39,271 nucleotides of DNA from Firmicutes bacterium HGW-Firmicutes-4 (lineage in GTDB: Bacteria > Bacillota > Clostridia > Eubacteriales > Eubacteriaceae): positions 1-39,271 of the forward strand of contig PGZR01000024.1 of NCBI GenBank assembly GCA_002841405.1, written 5' to 3'. Positions 1-8,800 of the stretch are shown one piece after another. Under the pieces are notes generated by a model, which saw only the letters and a program-made list of their open reading frames with translations, was not told the DNA's origin and did no database searches. A program made the position numbers and the translations under genes. Numbering within the stretch: position 1 is the stretch's first letter; each line of letters starts with the position of its first letter.

Positions 1-480
1 TAAATTCGGTAGCGGGTTTAAATAAAAAGCATAGGGTTCCGGGCCTTTTAAATAATCGGTCAAGACCAGATGCCGCTCCATATGGCCCAGTTCTTTTTGT
101 AGCACTCCGGCAATCAGGGCATCGCCCAGGTCATTGCTGTCCAGTGACATCAGATATTCATTTAAGAAGCCATCGATGTAGTTCCCCGATGAGGGATTCT
201 TGTCGATCACTTCGGCAATGATACTCTCCCGGACGGATGTATTTTTTAAAATGTCTTTTAATAAATCCTCGACGTACAGCACCTCGGCGCCCCGTTTTCT
301 GAGGATCGCCGCAAAGGCATCGTGCTCCTCCTGCATCCTGGCCAACCAGGGAATATCCTCAAACAATAGTTCCTTCAGCGAGTCCGGAACAATCCGTTCC
401 AGTTCTTTACCCGGCCGATGAACCAGGACCTTTTTCAGGGTGCCAATTTCAGATTCTATCTTCAGGTTCTTAGCATTCAT
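1..480 (-). CDS. arcA: Arginine deiminase, N-terminal part (runs off the left edge)
   Basis: The minus-strand frame is open from an ATG at 480 to the window edge (160 codons) and is preceded by a GGAG ribosome site six bases upstream. The protein begins MNAKNLKIESEIGTLKKVL and continues with VHRPGKELERIVP, the usual N-terminal signature of ArcA, where arginine deiminases bind and orient the substrate. The visible part ends near FYLNPLPNL, just before the family's FTRDP motif, so the catalytic Asp, His and Cys residues lie outside the window. Arginine deiminase hydrolyses arginine to citrulline and ammonia in the cytoplasm, the first step of the ATP-yielding arginine deiminase pathway. An extended -10 box (TGGTATAAT) is read on this strand at 519-511. 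The rest of any arc operon would lie to the left. Confidence 0.9.
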   Translation of the reverse strand, partial: MNAKNLKIESEIGTLKKVLVHRPGKELERIVPDSLKELLFEDIPWLARMQEEHDAFAAILRKRGAEVLYVEDLLKDILKNTSVRESIIAEVIDKNPSSGNYIDGFLNEYLMSLDSNDLGDALIAGVLQKELGHMERHLVLTDYLKGPEPYAFYLNPLPNL

Positions 481-562
481 ATTTTATCTCCAATTTTGTA
501 ATACCCGGTTATTATACCATCGGTTTCATAAAAAGCCTACCATTAAAGTCAACAAATTAAGC

Positions 563-594
563 CAACAAAAAAAGAAGAACCTGAGTCCTTCTCC
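563..594 (-). terminator. Rho-independent terminator of veg
   Basis: On the minus strand an 8-bp stem (AGAAGGAC with GTTCTTCT, one G-T pair, loop TCAG) is followed by seven T. It lies about 25 bases past the veg stop codon. Confidence 0.7.
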
Positions 595-619
595 TAATGT
601 GGAACTTTTTATCTTGTCG

Positions 620-892
620 TTATGAAACTAACAGTGCACCGTCAACTTCATTCTCATCTAGTAATACAATTTTTACACTTTGAGTTAAGAGATCAGAATA
701 ACTGAAAGATAATTTCTGTTCTTTTCTTTTATCCTCTTGAACTCGTACAGTAAAAATACTGGGATAAGTGCTTTCAATTACCCCTTCTTTTTGGTAGAGT
801 TTTTTCTTGCTTTTATGTGCTTCAAGTTTGACTCGTTTACCAAGACAATTTTCCACCTCGCGTCTAATGTCCATAATGGTTGCTTTTGGCAT
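620..892 (-). CDS. veg: Veg family protein
   Basis: The gene encodes a basic 90-residue protein. I start it at ATG 892 because the AGAGAGG ribosome site sits at proper spacing for this ATG; a GTG three codons upstream overlaps the site. The sequence has IMDIRREVENCLGKRVKLEAHK followed by KKLYQKEGVIESTYPSIFTV and FSYSDLLTQSVKI, the layout of the Veg (former DUF1021) family. These are small SH3-like beta-barrel proteins of Firmicutes. In Bacillus subtilis Veg is abundantly transcribed and stimulates biofilm gene expression; its biochemical activity is not settled. It is monocistronic here, with a near-consensus promoter upstream and its own terminator. Confidence 0.88.
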   Translation of the reverse strand: MPKATIMDIRREVENCLGKRVKLEAHKSKKKLYQKEGVIESTYPSIFTVRVQEDKRKEQKLSFSYSDLLTQSVKIVLLDENEVDGALLVS

Positions 893-960
893 GAACTTCA
901 CCTCTCTGTGGTTTTCTCTACGTTAGTATACCACAGATTTGATGAAAAGTAAAATTTTTT

Positions 961-989
961 ATTATAACAAGACCTGGTTTTTTTGTCAA
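961..989 (-). promoter_or_regulatory. Near-consensus sigma-A promoter of veg
   Basis: On the minus strand TTGACA (989-984) and TATAAT (966-961) are separated by exactly 17 bases. Both hexamers are perfect consensus. This matches the strong veg promoter known from Bacillus. The start would lie about 60 bases upstream of the veg start codon. Confidence 0.85.
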
Positions 990-1085
990 TATGTAATTTT
1001 GATTTTCGTTTACATCTTGTTTAACGTTTACATTTCTTAAGTTTTCATCTTCTTATTTCATTAACAGCTCACCTTTAATCACAAA

Positions 1086-1817
1086 TCAATGTTTTTTCTT
1101 AGGCGCATTGGGGTTCGGATCTGGGGTTTCGTTAAACAGTGAATACATTTCCTTGCCATAACGCAGCGCTTCCACAATCCGCATCGGGTTATGCAGCCAG
1201 ATGGCGTCATCCAGCTTGGTTAGGACTTCAAAGGACTCAAATCCCCAGGTGCATAAAACTGGCAGCATTCCCGCTCTCAGAGCGGTTTCATAGTCAACCA
1301 CAGAATCCCCTACATATAGACATTCCTGGGGTTTTAGGCCCATTTTTGCGACCAGTTCCAAGGTTATCTCGGGATTTGGTTTTCGCAGTTCATCTCTGGT
1401 AAATCCCTGGACATCCACACAATCATAGTCGCTGAATAAGGCCTTCACCAGGGCTTTAGCCTCGTTATCAGGTTTGTTGGTACAAACACTCCAGGGAATA
1501 TTATGGTTCTTTAAATAATCCAATAATTTTGTGATCCCCGGATAAGGTCTGGTTTTTTTCTGATAGTTATTGGCATATTCCGATCTGACCATTTCAGTCA
1601 ATTTATCCACAAATCCTTCATCATCCCGATATTTTTCCGGCAAGGCATCCCGAGTCAGATTTCTCAGTCCTCTGCCGATGAACTTTTTTCCTTCTTCATA
1701 GGAATGAACTGGAAACTGATGATATCTCATAATCCCATTCACTGAATCAATCAGATCTTCCAGTGAATTAACCAGTGTGCCATCTAAATCAAAGATAATC
1801 CCCTTATACTTATGCAT
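1086..1817 (-). CDS. HAD-superfamily phosphatase, phosphoglycolate phosphatase-like
   Basis: This is a 243-residue cytoplasmic hydrolase of the HAD superfamily, subfamily I. Motif I is IIFDLDGTLVNS near residues 8-19 with the nucleophilic Asp. Motif II is the CTNKP segment around residue 113. Motif III is the lysine in DELRKPNPE, and motif IV is CLYVGDSVVDYETA. The helical cap between motifs I and II is of the Gph/PgmB type. The closest functional guess is phosphoglycolate phosphatase, but members of this branch also take pyrophosphate, beta-phosphoglucose or other phosphoesters, so the substrate is open. The C-terminal tail is rich in Pro, Asn and Lys. A GAGGAGG ribosome site precedes the ATG, and a TATAAT box is seen upstream on this strand near 1855. 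Confidence 0.82.
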   Translation of the reverse strand: MHKYKGIIFDLDGTLVNSLEDLIDSVNGIMRYHQFPVHSYEEGKKFIGRGLRNLTRDALPEKYRDDEGFVDKLTEMVRSEYANNYQKKTRPYPGITKLLDYLKNHNIPWSVCTNKPDNEAKALVKALFSDYDCVDVQGFTRDELRKPNPEITLELVAKMGLKPQECLYVGDSVVDYETALRAGMLPVLCTWGFESFEVLTKLDDAIWLHNPMRIVEALRYGKEMYSLFNETPDPNPNAPKKKH

Positions 1818-1880
1818 GTCATCCTCCTCTTTTGCGATTTCATGTTTTTTTATTATTATACCCCATTTTTTTAATAAATT

Positions 1881-1909
1881 TTGTTTTTTTAACGACTTTG
1901 GATTATAAT
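1881..1909 (+). promoter_or_regulatory. Sigma-A promoter of the LUD-pheA unit
   Basis: TTGTTT (1881-1886) and TATAAT (1904-1909) are separated by 17 bases. A ribosome site GGAGGT follows at 1928-1933. Transcription therefore starts well before the damaged LUD frame. Confidence 0.7.
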
Positions 1910-1939
1910 AAGATTATTCTTTTCTCTGGAGGTAATATT

Positions 1940-2529
1940 TTGGGTTATAAGGAAGATAATTATCTGAATCTCAGTAAATCTTTAATTAAAAAACGGCGCT
2001 GGAACTGGCCTTGTCACTAATTCCCCGCGGAGCCAGTGTGACCCATGGCGGTTCTGAATCGATCAAAGAAATCGGACTGCTAGATGCGGTTAAAAATGGT
2101 GATTATCAATATATTGATCGTAGTCTGGCGAAAACCGCCCAGGAAAAAAGAGAGGTGGTTGCCCAGGGGGTGTTGGCTCATACTTTTATTACCGGTACCA
2201 ATGCCATCACCATGGATGGCGAACTGGTCAATGTCGATGGGATGAGCAACCGGGTGGCACTGATGTGTTTTGGTCCCGAGCAGGTGATTGTCATTGCCGG
2301 GATCAACAAGGTGGTTGCCAATACCGATGCGGGGGTTTATCGGGCCCAAAATATTGCCGCACCGGTGAATGCCATCCGTTTGAATGCCAAAACTCCCTGT
2401 TATGACACCGGAAACTGCGCTCAATGTCATAGTGATGACTGTATGTGCGCTAACATCGTTGTTACCAGACACAGCCGCATCCCTGATCGGATTAAGGTAA
2501 TTCTGGTAGGAGAAAATATTGGCTACTGA
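1940..2529 (+). pseudogene. LUD-domain (lactate utilisation / DUF162) protein, N-terminus frameshifted and shortened
   Basis: From about 2001 the protein ALELALSLIPRGASVTHGG through TRHSRIPDRIKVILVGENIGY is a good LUD-domain (DUF162) sequence, including the Cys cluster CYDTGNCAQCHSDDCMC. The promoter and a GGAGGT site point to a TTG start at 1940. From there the frame reads MGYKEDNYLNLSKSLIKK and then leaves the LUD frame at a run of six A (1988-1993), ending at 2020. Joining the frames by a -1 shift still lacks about a dozen residues that family members have between the first helix and ALEL. The simplest reading is a small out-of-frame deletion. The remaining 519-base frame from TTG 2011 could still be translated, but I see no ribosome site for it. 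Its stop overlaps the pheA start. Confidence 0.6.
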
Positions 2530-3427
2530 CATGACGACTGAAGCGAATACCCTGAATGCTCTAAATCAGGCCTTTTCAGTTTATCCTCAAACCATCAAAA
2601 CCGAACCCCGGGTGGCGTATGCCGGCACCCGCGGGTCTTATGGTGAAGCAGCCAGTCTGGCTTTTTTTAAACAGGATTGTGTGCTGTCGCCATACAAAAC
2701 ATTTGAGGATGTTTTTGTGGCACTGAGTCAGGGCTTTATTGATTACGGTGTGCTGCCGATTGAAAACTCATCCACCGGCTCAATTGCCGCCGTTTATGAC
2801 CTGCTGTCCCGCTATCAGTATTATATTGTCGGCGAAGAAGAAATCAAGGCCCGGCACTGTCTGTTGGCTCCCAAAGGTGCCCGTTTGGAGTCGATCACCG
2901 AGGTTTATTCCCATCCTCAGGGTTTTTCCCAGTCCGAGGAATTTCTTAAGGACTATCCCGACTGGAAATGTATTCCTTACTTCAATACTGCCATCGCCGC
3001 TGCATATGTGGCTGAGCAAAATGACCCGACCATGGCCGCCATTGCCAGCAAGCGGGCTGGCGAAATCTATGACCTGGAAGTCCTGGCTGAAAACATCAAC
3101 TTTTCCCAAACCAACGTCACCCGGTTTGTGATTATTTCCCGGGAGATTGAACTGTTCGAAAATCCCAGCCGGGTCAGCATCGCCTTTCGGCTGCCCCATC
3201 GTCCCGGCGCGCTGTATGAAATCATCGGGATCTTTTCGGTCTTTTCACTAAACTTATGCAAGATCGAATCCCGGCCGCTGTTAAAAGAGAACTGGGAATA
3301 CCTGTTTTTCATTGACTTCACCGGCAACATTTCCCAGAATACCCTGGTCAACCTGCTGCCAATCATTCAGGAAAAGGCTGAATATTTTCAGTTTCTGGGC
3401 TATTATCCGCAGTTTGAAGAAAAATAA
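2519..3427 (+). CDS. pheA: Prephenate dehydratase
   Basis: This 302-residue enzyme converts prephenate to phenylpyruvate in phenylalanine synthesis. A TTG start at 2519 is chosen because AGGAG lies seven bases upstream; it overlaps the end of the LUD frame by 11 bases, suggesting coupled translation. The catalytic domain spans about residues 30-210 (VAYAGTRGSYGEAA, GVLPIENSSTGSI, NVTRFVII with the essential Thr-Arg-Phe). A C-terminal ACT domain follows from about 218 with HRPGALYEI and the ESRP phenylalanine-binding motif, so feedback inhibition is expected. No chorismate mutase domain precedes it: the first 30 residues look unstructured, so this is the monofunctional form. A terminator follows the stop. 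Confidence 0.93.
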   Translation: MATDMTTEANTLNALNQAFSVYPQTIKTEPRVAYAGTRGSYGEAASLAFFKQDCVLSPYKTFEDVFVALSQGFIDYGVLPIENSSTGSIAAVYDLLSRYQYYIVGEEEIKARHCLLAPKGARLESITEVYSHPQGFSQSEEFLKDYPDWKCIPYFNTAIAAAYVAEQNDPTMAAIASKRAGEIYDLEVLAENINFSQTNVTRFVIISREIELFENPSRVSIAFRLPHRPGALYEIIGIFSVFSLNLCKIESRPLLKENWEYLFFIDFTGNISQNTLVNLLPIIQEKAEYFQFLGYYPQFEEK

Positions 3428-3450
3428 GTTTATCTATTCACATCGCGACA

Positions 3451-3500
3451 AAACCCCAGGTTTTTACGACAATTCATCATCGTTAAACCTGGGGTTTTTA
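3451..3500. terminator. Bidirectional terminator between pheA and the zinc-ribbon gene
   Basis: Arms AAACCCCAGGTTT and AAACCTGGGGTTT enclose a 20-odd base loop and are followed by T runs in both directions. It serves the convergent genes on either side. Confidence 0.75.
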
Positions 3501-3511
3501 ATATTTACGGT

Positions 3512-3832
3512 TTAATCATAAAAGGCCATTCGGACCTGTCCATTAGCGTCAGCCGCCGGGCTGTAATCGTCGGAGTGACAATTGGGACAGCGAGCCTTGG
3601 CAGCAAAGCGGTAATGGCCGTCGGCACAGGTACCGGCTATCGCTTCCACCTTTTGTTTATAAGAGAAAGCCGGATTTTGGTCTTTAATTTTTTCCTCAAT
3701 CTCTTCCTGACGGATCGCTTTTTCTTCACCGCAGGTGTCACAGTGAAGCAGTTCAAAATTCAAACCACCGCCTTCCCGCACTTCAAACTCAGTCTGGCAT
3801 TGATTACAACGTGCTTTAAATTGTCTGCCCAA
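3512..3832 (-). CDS. Zinc-ribbon protein of unknown function
   Basis: A 106-residue protein starts at TTG 3832 with an AGGAGG site upstream. It carries CNQC near residue 9, CDTC near 32, a single Cys in GTCADGH and CPNC near 83. These are three CxxC knuckles plus one Cys, consistent with two zinc-ribbon-like sites. The middle (EEIEEKIKDQN) is charged and helical. The first CxxC pair resembles the small FmdB/CxxC zinc-ribbon type, but I do not recognise a defined family. It lies 50 bases downstream of the flagellinolysin gene on the same strand with no obvious terminator between, so read-through from the flagellin promoter is possible. Confidence 0.6.
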   Translation of the reverse strand: MGRQFKARCNQCQTEFEVREGGGLNFELLHCDTCGEEKAIRQEEIEEKIKDQNPAFSYKQKVEAIAGTCADGHYRFAAKARCPNCHSDDYSPAADANGQVRMAFYD

Positions 3833-3882
3833 TTTTACCGCCTCCTATTTTAATACGACTAATGATTTAAGCTACTCGTTCT

Positions 3883-5613
3883 TTAAGCTAATAACTGTAA
3901 GACCCCCTGGGGCTGCTGGTTGGCTTGCGATAGCATCGCCTGGGCTGCCTGCGTCAAGATATTGGTTTTGGTGAATTGCATCATTTCTCTGGCCATATCG
4001 ACATCGCGGATTCGGGACTCCGACGAAGACAGGTTTTCTGAGGATGATTCCAGATTCTTGATGGTATGTTCCAAGCGGTTTTGATAGGCTCCCAGCCGGG
4101 AACGCTCCGCAGACACCCGGGAGATCGCCGAATCACAGGAGCCGATGGCCGCATTGGCGGCGGTGTGACTATTGACGTTTAAACTGGCAATGCCCAGAGC
4201 GGACGCCCGCATATCACTGGTCGAGATCGCCATTGATTGGCCGGTATTGGCGCCGATCTGAATATTAAAGGACTGCGCCGCGGAATCGGCCAGATCCGGC
4301 CAGGTGATGTTAAAGCCGGACAAGGTTCCATCGGCAATGGTTTCCGGCATAATTGATTCAGCCGTTTTGGCAGCGCCGCCAGTCGCATCTGAACCGGTGG
4401 CTGAACCTGTGTCTGTTTCAGCGCCGGCATCCAAAGTAATGTCAGCCTCAAGCCAAAGGTCAGACATATCTATCATCCGCGTTTTAAACGTATTCAACCA
4501 ATCGGCTGTATCAATAAATCTGCCATCCATAGCTAAAGCGTCATCCAAGGTTCTTGTTGAATCACCTGCTAAATCTTGTAAAATGCCAGCAACGCCGCTA
4601 ATCGATTCATTTTCCAGAAACCGCACTGCCAGATAAGCAGCGGCATAGTCATGGCTATCTGCCGAACCCCAATCCTCATAGCGACCTGCCGCTATTCGGC
4701 TTACAACGTTTGCCAATCCGGTATCACTACCACCTAGGGCTGCAATACTGCTTTTTAGCCGCTCATCACCACCATGGGTAAATTCAGCTACCCCCTCGAT
4801 AAACCAACTGGATAAATCACCCATGTTCATGGTGGATGCCATCACTGCATGGGTCATCTCGTGGGCGATCACCCGGTCGACATATTGGTAATAGGTACCG
4901 CCATCCGGGGTGTCGGTCGGCTGGGCATAGGCCAGGTTGATTTTTAAGTTCAGATCCGATACCGCCTTACCGGTGATGTTGGGATCACCATAGGCATCCG
5001 CACCGGTTGCTACATAACTGGCTTCCACCATTGCGGCATAAGTACTGACTGAATCGTTGACGAACTCCACGGTCATATTAATACCGCTGGCTGATATTCC
5101 GTAGCTGGCTGTTACCAGATCTTCCGCCTCAGCCAACCACCATTTTTTCAGGCTGGAAATCAGATTCTGCTGATCGGCCGCACTGACCGCGGCATTGCCC
5201 TGATTAAGCAGCTTCTTGGTATTAAATTCGGTATTATTACCAATCCGGTCAACCTCACTGGCCAGCTGATCGATCTCGCTTTGAATCGCTTCCCGATCGG
5301 CAGTGGCATTGACGTCATTGGCGGCTTGCACCGACAGCTCCCGCATCCGCTGGATAATCGAATGGGTTTCACTGAGGGCTCCTTCTGCGGTTTGGATCAG
5401 CGAGATGGCATCCCGGGCATTATTGCCGGCCTGCCCCAGGCCCCGGATCTGGCCCCGCATTTTTTCGGAAATCGCCAGACCGGCGGCATTATCCCCTGCC
5501 CGGTTAATACTCTGCCCGGAAGACAACTTTTCCAGGGACTTACTGGCCTGGTTAGTATTATTGGTCAATTGTCGATAATTGTTAATTGCCATGATATTAT
5601 GGTTAATTCTCAT
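3883..5613 (-). CDS. Flagellinolysin: flagellin with an inserted zinc metalloprotease domain
   Basis: The 576-residue protein has normal flagellin ends. Residues 1-140 (MRINHNIMAINNYRQL, LSSGQSINRAGDNAAGLAIS, MRELSVQAAND) and about 480-576 (SRLGAYQNRLEHTI, RDVDMAREMMQFTK, QANQQPQGVLQLL) form the D0/D1 coiled-coil core that polymerises into the filament. The variable domain, about 150-400, is replaced by a peptidase: HEMTH at 251-255 gives two zinc ligands and the catalytic Glu, and WFIEGVAEF gives the likely third ligand, Glu273. This is the architecture of flagellinolysins, reported to form proteolytically active filaments. The exported protein should be surface displayed. A Ser/Thr/Gly/Ala-rich stretch (400-420) links the domains. 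Cys493 is unusual for a flagellin. The start is fixed by GGAGGTG upstream. No other motility gene is in the window. Confidence 0.9.
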   Translation of the reverse strand: MRINHNIMAINNYRQLTNNTNQASKSLEKLSSGQSINRAGDNAAGLAISEKMRGQIRGLGQAGNNARDAISLIQTAEGALSETHSIIQRMRELSVQAANDVNATADREAIQSEIDQLASEVDRIGNNTEFNTKKLLNQGNAAVSAADQQNLISSLKKWWLAEAEDLVTASYGISASGINMTVEFVNDSVSTYAAMVEASYVATGADAYGDPNITGKAVSDLNLKINLAYAQPTDTPDGGTYYQYVDRVIAHEMTHAVMASTMNMGDLSSWFIEGVAEFTHGGDERLKSSIAALGGSDTGLANVVSRIAAGRYEDWGSADSHDYAAAYLAVRFLENESISGVAGILQDLAGDSTRTLDDALAMDGRFIDTADWLNTFKTRMIDMSDLWLEADITLDAGAETDTGSATGSDATGGAAKTAESIMPETIADGTLSGFNITWPDLADSAAQSFNIQIGANTGQSMAISTSDMRASALGIASLNVNSHTAANAAIGSCDSAISRVSAERSRLGAYQNRLEHTIKNLESSSENLSSSESRIRDVDMAREMMQFTKTNILTQAAQAMLSQANQQPQGVLQLLA

Positions 5614-5734
5614 TTAGTCACCTCCTCTCCGATTGAATCTACCTGGTAATCATGATCAGATAAAAATACGAAGCAAATTTGCTCAAATGACGATTCTTAA
5701 TAAACACCAATATTCAACATTCGTATTTCAATAT

Positions 5735-5761
5735 ATATCGGCCAAACTGGATTAGCGCATA
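5735..5761 (-). promoter_or_regulatory. Sigma-D (sigma-28) type promoter of flagellinolysin
   Basis: The minus strand carries a perfect GCCGATAT -10 element (5742-5735). The -35 position 15 bases upstream reads TATG, a poor match to TAAA. The site is about 120 bases upstream of the start codon, fitting late flagellar gene control. Confidence 0.65.
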
Positions 5762-5841
5762 AGCTTTTTTATCCAGAATTTGACATTTGCTAAAATTTCT
5801 TGCTTGCGCTAATTATTTTACTCCCCTGCTTGAAAATTTCC

Positions 5842-5873
5842 ATAAAAAAACCGACGGCTTTCACATACCGTCG
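5842..5873 (-). terminator. Terminator of ileS
   Basis: On the minus strand CCGACGG and CCGTCGG pair perfectly around a 10-base loop and are followed by seven T. It begins just after the ileS stop codon. Confidence 0.85.
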
Positions 5874-5893
5874 GCTCTTATTTTTATTCGATT

Positions 5894-8800
5894 TTATTTT
5901 TTCGCCAGTTCAATCCAAGTATCATGACCATTCAAATTAAACATTTCGCCGACACCGGCTTTGACGGTGATTGTGTCAGCCAGGGTTTCGGTTTTAATAA
6001 AATCAGTATAGATTTCAATCGCCCGATCCATGGCGTCGTCACTGCTATAGCTGATATCGATGCGGTCCATCACTTCGTAGCCGTTGGATTTTCGCAGCTG
6101 CTGAATCCGGGAGACAAATTCCCGGGCACAGCCTTCATCGAGTAAATCTTGATTTAAGCTGGTATCGAGGATGATAAACTTGTTGTTGAACATCTGGACA
6201 TTGAAGCCTTCTTTGGCCGAAATCCGGATGTCGATGAAATCTTTGCGTAGTTCAAGGCTTTCACCGTCCAACTCAATCACAAAGCTGCCGTCGGCTTCCA
6301 GTTTGGCTACTACCTCACTGGCTTCTACCGAGGCCAGAGCCTTGCCCAGCAGCTTGACGTTTTTACCGAGAATCGGGCCGGCGACCTTGAAGTCTGGTTT
6401 TAAGGCATAGTTCATAAAGTCACCGAGATTGTCTTCAAAAACGACTTTTTTAATATTCAGTTCCTCTTCAATCAGAACGCAGAGATCGCCCAGGGTTTCG
6501 CGGTATTTACCATCGACAATAATCTTGGACAGTGGTTGTCTTACCTTGATCTGCGCTTCTTCCCGGGCACCGCGGCCGAGACTGACCAGTTCCCGAACCA
6601 GATCCATCGGCTCTTCAATGGCATCCTGAATCAGCTCTTCATTGACAGTCGGATAATCGGCCAGATGGACAGAAACACCGTCAGTCAGTTTTTGATACAG
6701 TTCTTCGGTGATGTAAGGGGCAAAGGGAGCACACAGGCGAACCACCCCTTCCAATACTTCCCAGGTGGTGTTATAAACGGCTTTTTTATCTTCCGTCAGC
6801 TCGGTGCCCCAGAAACGGCGGCGATTCCGGCGGATGTACCAGTTGGATAAATCTTCATTGACAAAGTTCTGGATTTTCTTGACTGCTTTAGTTAAATCAA
6901 AGACTTCCATTTCTTCTCTAACTTCTTTGATCAGGCGGTTGTATTTGGACAAGATCCAGGCATCGATTTCCGGCCGTTCGGCATAGGGCACAAAGAATTC
7001 CCGGGGATCGATGTTGTCGGTATTGGCATAAAGGGCAAAGAAATGATAGGTGTTTTTCAGGGTGTTAAAGAATTTACTTTGCACCTCCTTGATGCCCTTG
7101 ACATCAAAACGGGTGGGCGTCCAGGCCGGCGAGACATAGAGCAGATACCAGCGCAGGGCATCGGCCCCATATTCTTCAAACATTTCAAAAGGATTAACGG
7201 TGTTGCCCTTGGTTTTAGACATTTTTTGGCCATCGGCATCGAGAATCAAGTCATTGACCAACACCTTTTTGTAAGGCGCTTTACCAGTCACGAAGGACGA
7301 AATCGCCAGCAATGAATAGAACCAGCCCCGGGTCTGATCGATGCCTTCGCAGATGAAATCGGCCGGGAATTGTTCTTCCCACAGTTCTTTATTTTCAAAC
7401 GGGTAGTGATGTTGAGCAAAGGGCATCGAGCCGGAATCAAACCAGCAGTCGATAACGTCTTTGACCCGGGTCATCGTTTTGCCGCAATCAGGACAGGTGA
7501 AATGGACATCGTCGACATAAGGGCGATGCAGCTCAATGCTTTCATCGATATCCTCAACGGCCCGTTCCACCAGTTCTTTACGGGAACCGACGGTTTCCAG
7601 TTTACCGCAATCGTCACAGCGCCACACCGGCAGCGGGGTTCCCCAGTAGCGACTTCTCGAGATCGCCCAATCGTTGAGGTTTTCCAACCAGTTGCCAAAG
7701 CGTTTTTCGCCGACAAAATCCGGGTACCATTCGACACCGTTATTGTTTTCGATCAGGGTATCTTTGATCTTGGTCATTTCCAGATACCAGCTTGGTTTGG
7801 CATAATAGAGCAGCGGAGTCTTGCAACGCCAGCAATGCGGATAATTATGAGCCACCTTTTCTTTTTTGAACAGTTTGCCTTCGGCTTTTAACCATTTGAT
7901 GATATCGAGATCGGCATCGATGACAAACTGACCCTTCCAGGGGGTGTCGGTATATTTTCCGTCTTCAGCCACCGGTTGCAGCACCGGCAGATTGTACGCA
8001 CGGCCAACCTTGTAGTCATCTTCGCCAAAAGCGGGAGCGATATGAACAATCCCGGTACCGTCTTCGGTGGTGACATAATCGGCACAGGTGACAAAAAAGG
8101 CTTTTTTATCAGGCGTCACAAACGGCATCAGCTGCTCATACTCGACGTATTCCAGGGCTGACCCCTTCATCTCTTCCAAAATTTCGTAGTCTTCGCCCAG
8201 TAATTTGGGCGCCAGCACCTTGGCACAGATATAAACCTCATCATTGCTGCGGGCTTTGATATAATCGGCATCGGGATGAACGGCCAGGGCCACATTTGCG
8301 GCCAGGGTCCAGGGGGTGGTGGTCCAGACTAAAAAGTATTCATCGGCATCCTTGCGTTTAAAGGCGGCGACGACGGTATTGCTTTTGATCTCCTGATAGC
8401 CCTGAGCTACCTCATGGGAGGCCAGACCGGTGCCACAGCGGGGGCAATAGGGCATGATCTTGTGACCTTCATAGAGAAAGCCTTCTTTATTGAACTTATC
8501 GAGAATCCACCAGACGGTTTCAATATAATTATTATCCAATGTGATATAGGGATCTTCCATGTCAATGAAATAACCCATTTTACGGCTCATTTCCTTCCAT
8601 TGCCCTTCGTAATTGAAGACCGATTCCTTACATTTTTCGTTGAACTTATCGATGCCGTAGGCTTCAATTTCCGGTTTACTTGACAGCCCCAGCTGTTTTT
8701 CAACTTCGATTTCTACCGGCAGGCCATGGGTATCCCAGCCGCCCTTACGAAGGACCCGGTAACCGTCCATCACCTTGTACTTGCAGACTGTGTCTTTTAG

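Noticed and set aside
1986-1996. Programmed -1 frameshift at the A6 run in the LUD gene
   Set aside because: A -1 slip would join the two frames, but about a dozen residues present in other LUD proteins would still be missing, and no stimulatory hairpin follows, so a deletion is the simpler explanation.
1832-2020. A 62-codon open frame before the LUD gene
   Set aside because: Its first half has no ribosome site and reads through AT-rich promoter sequence; only the part from TTG 1940 is meaningful, as the start of the broken LUD gene.
3883-5613. Flagellin gene disrupted by an insertion
   Set aside because: The reading frame is continuous through the protease domain and both filament-forming ends are intact, as in known flagellinolysins.
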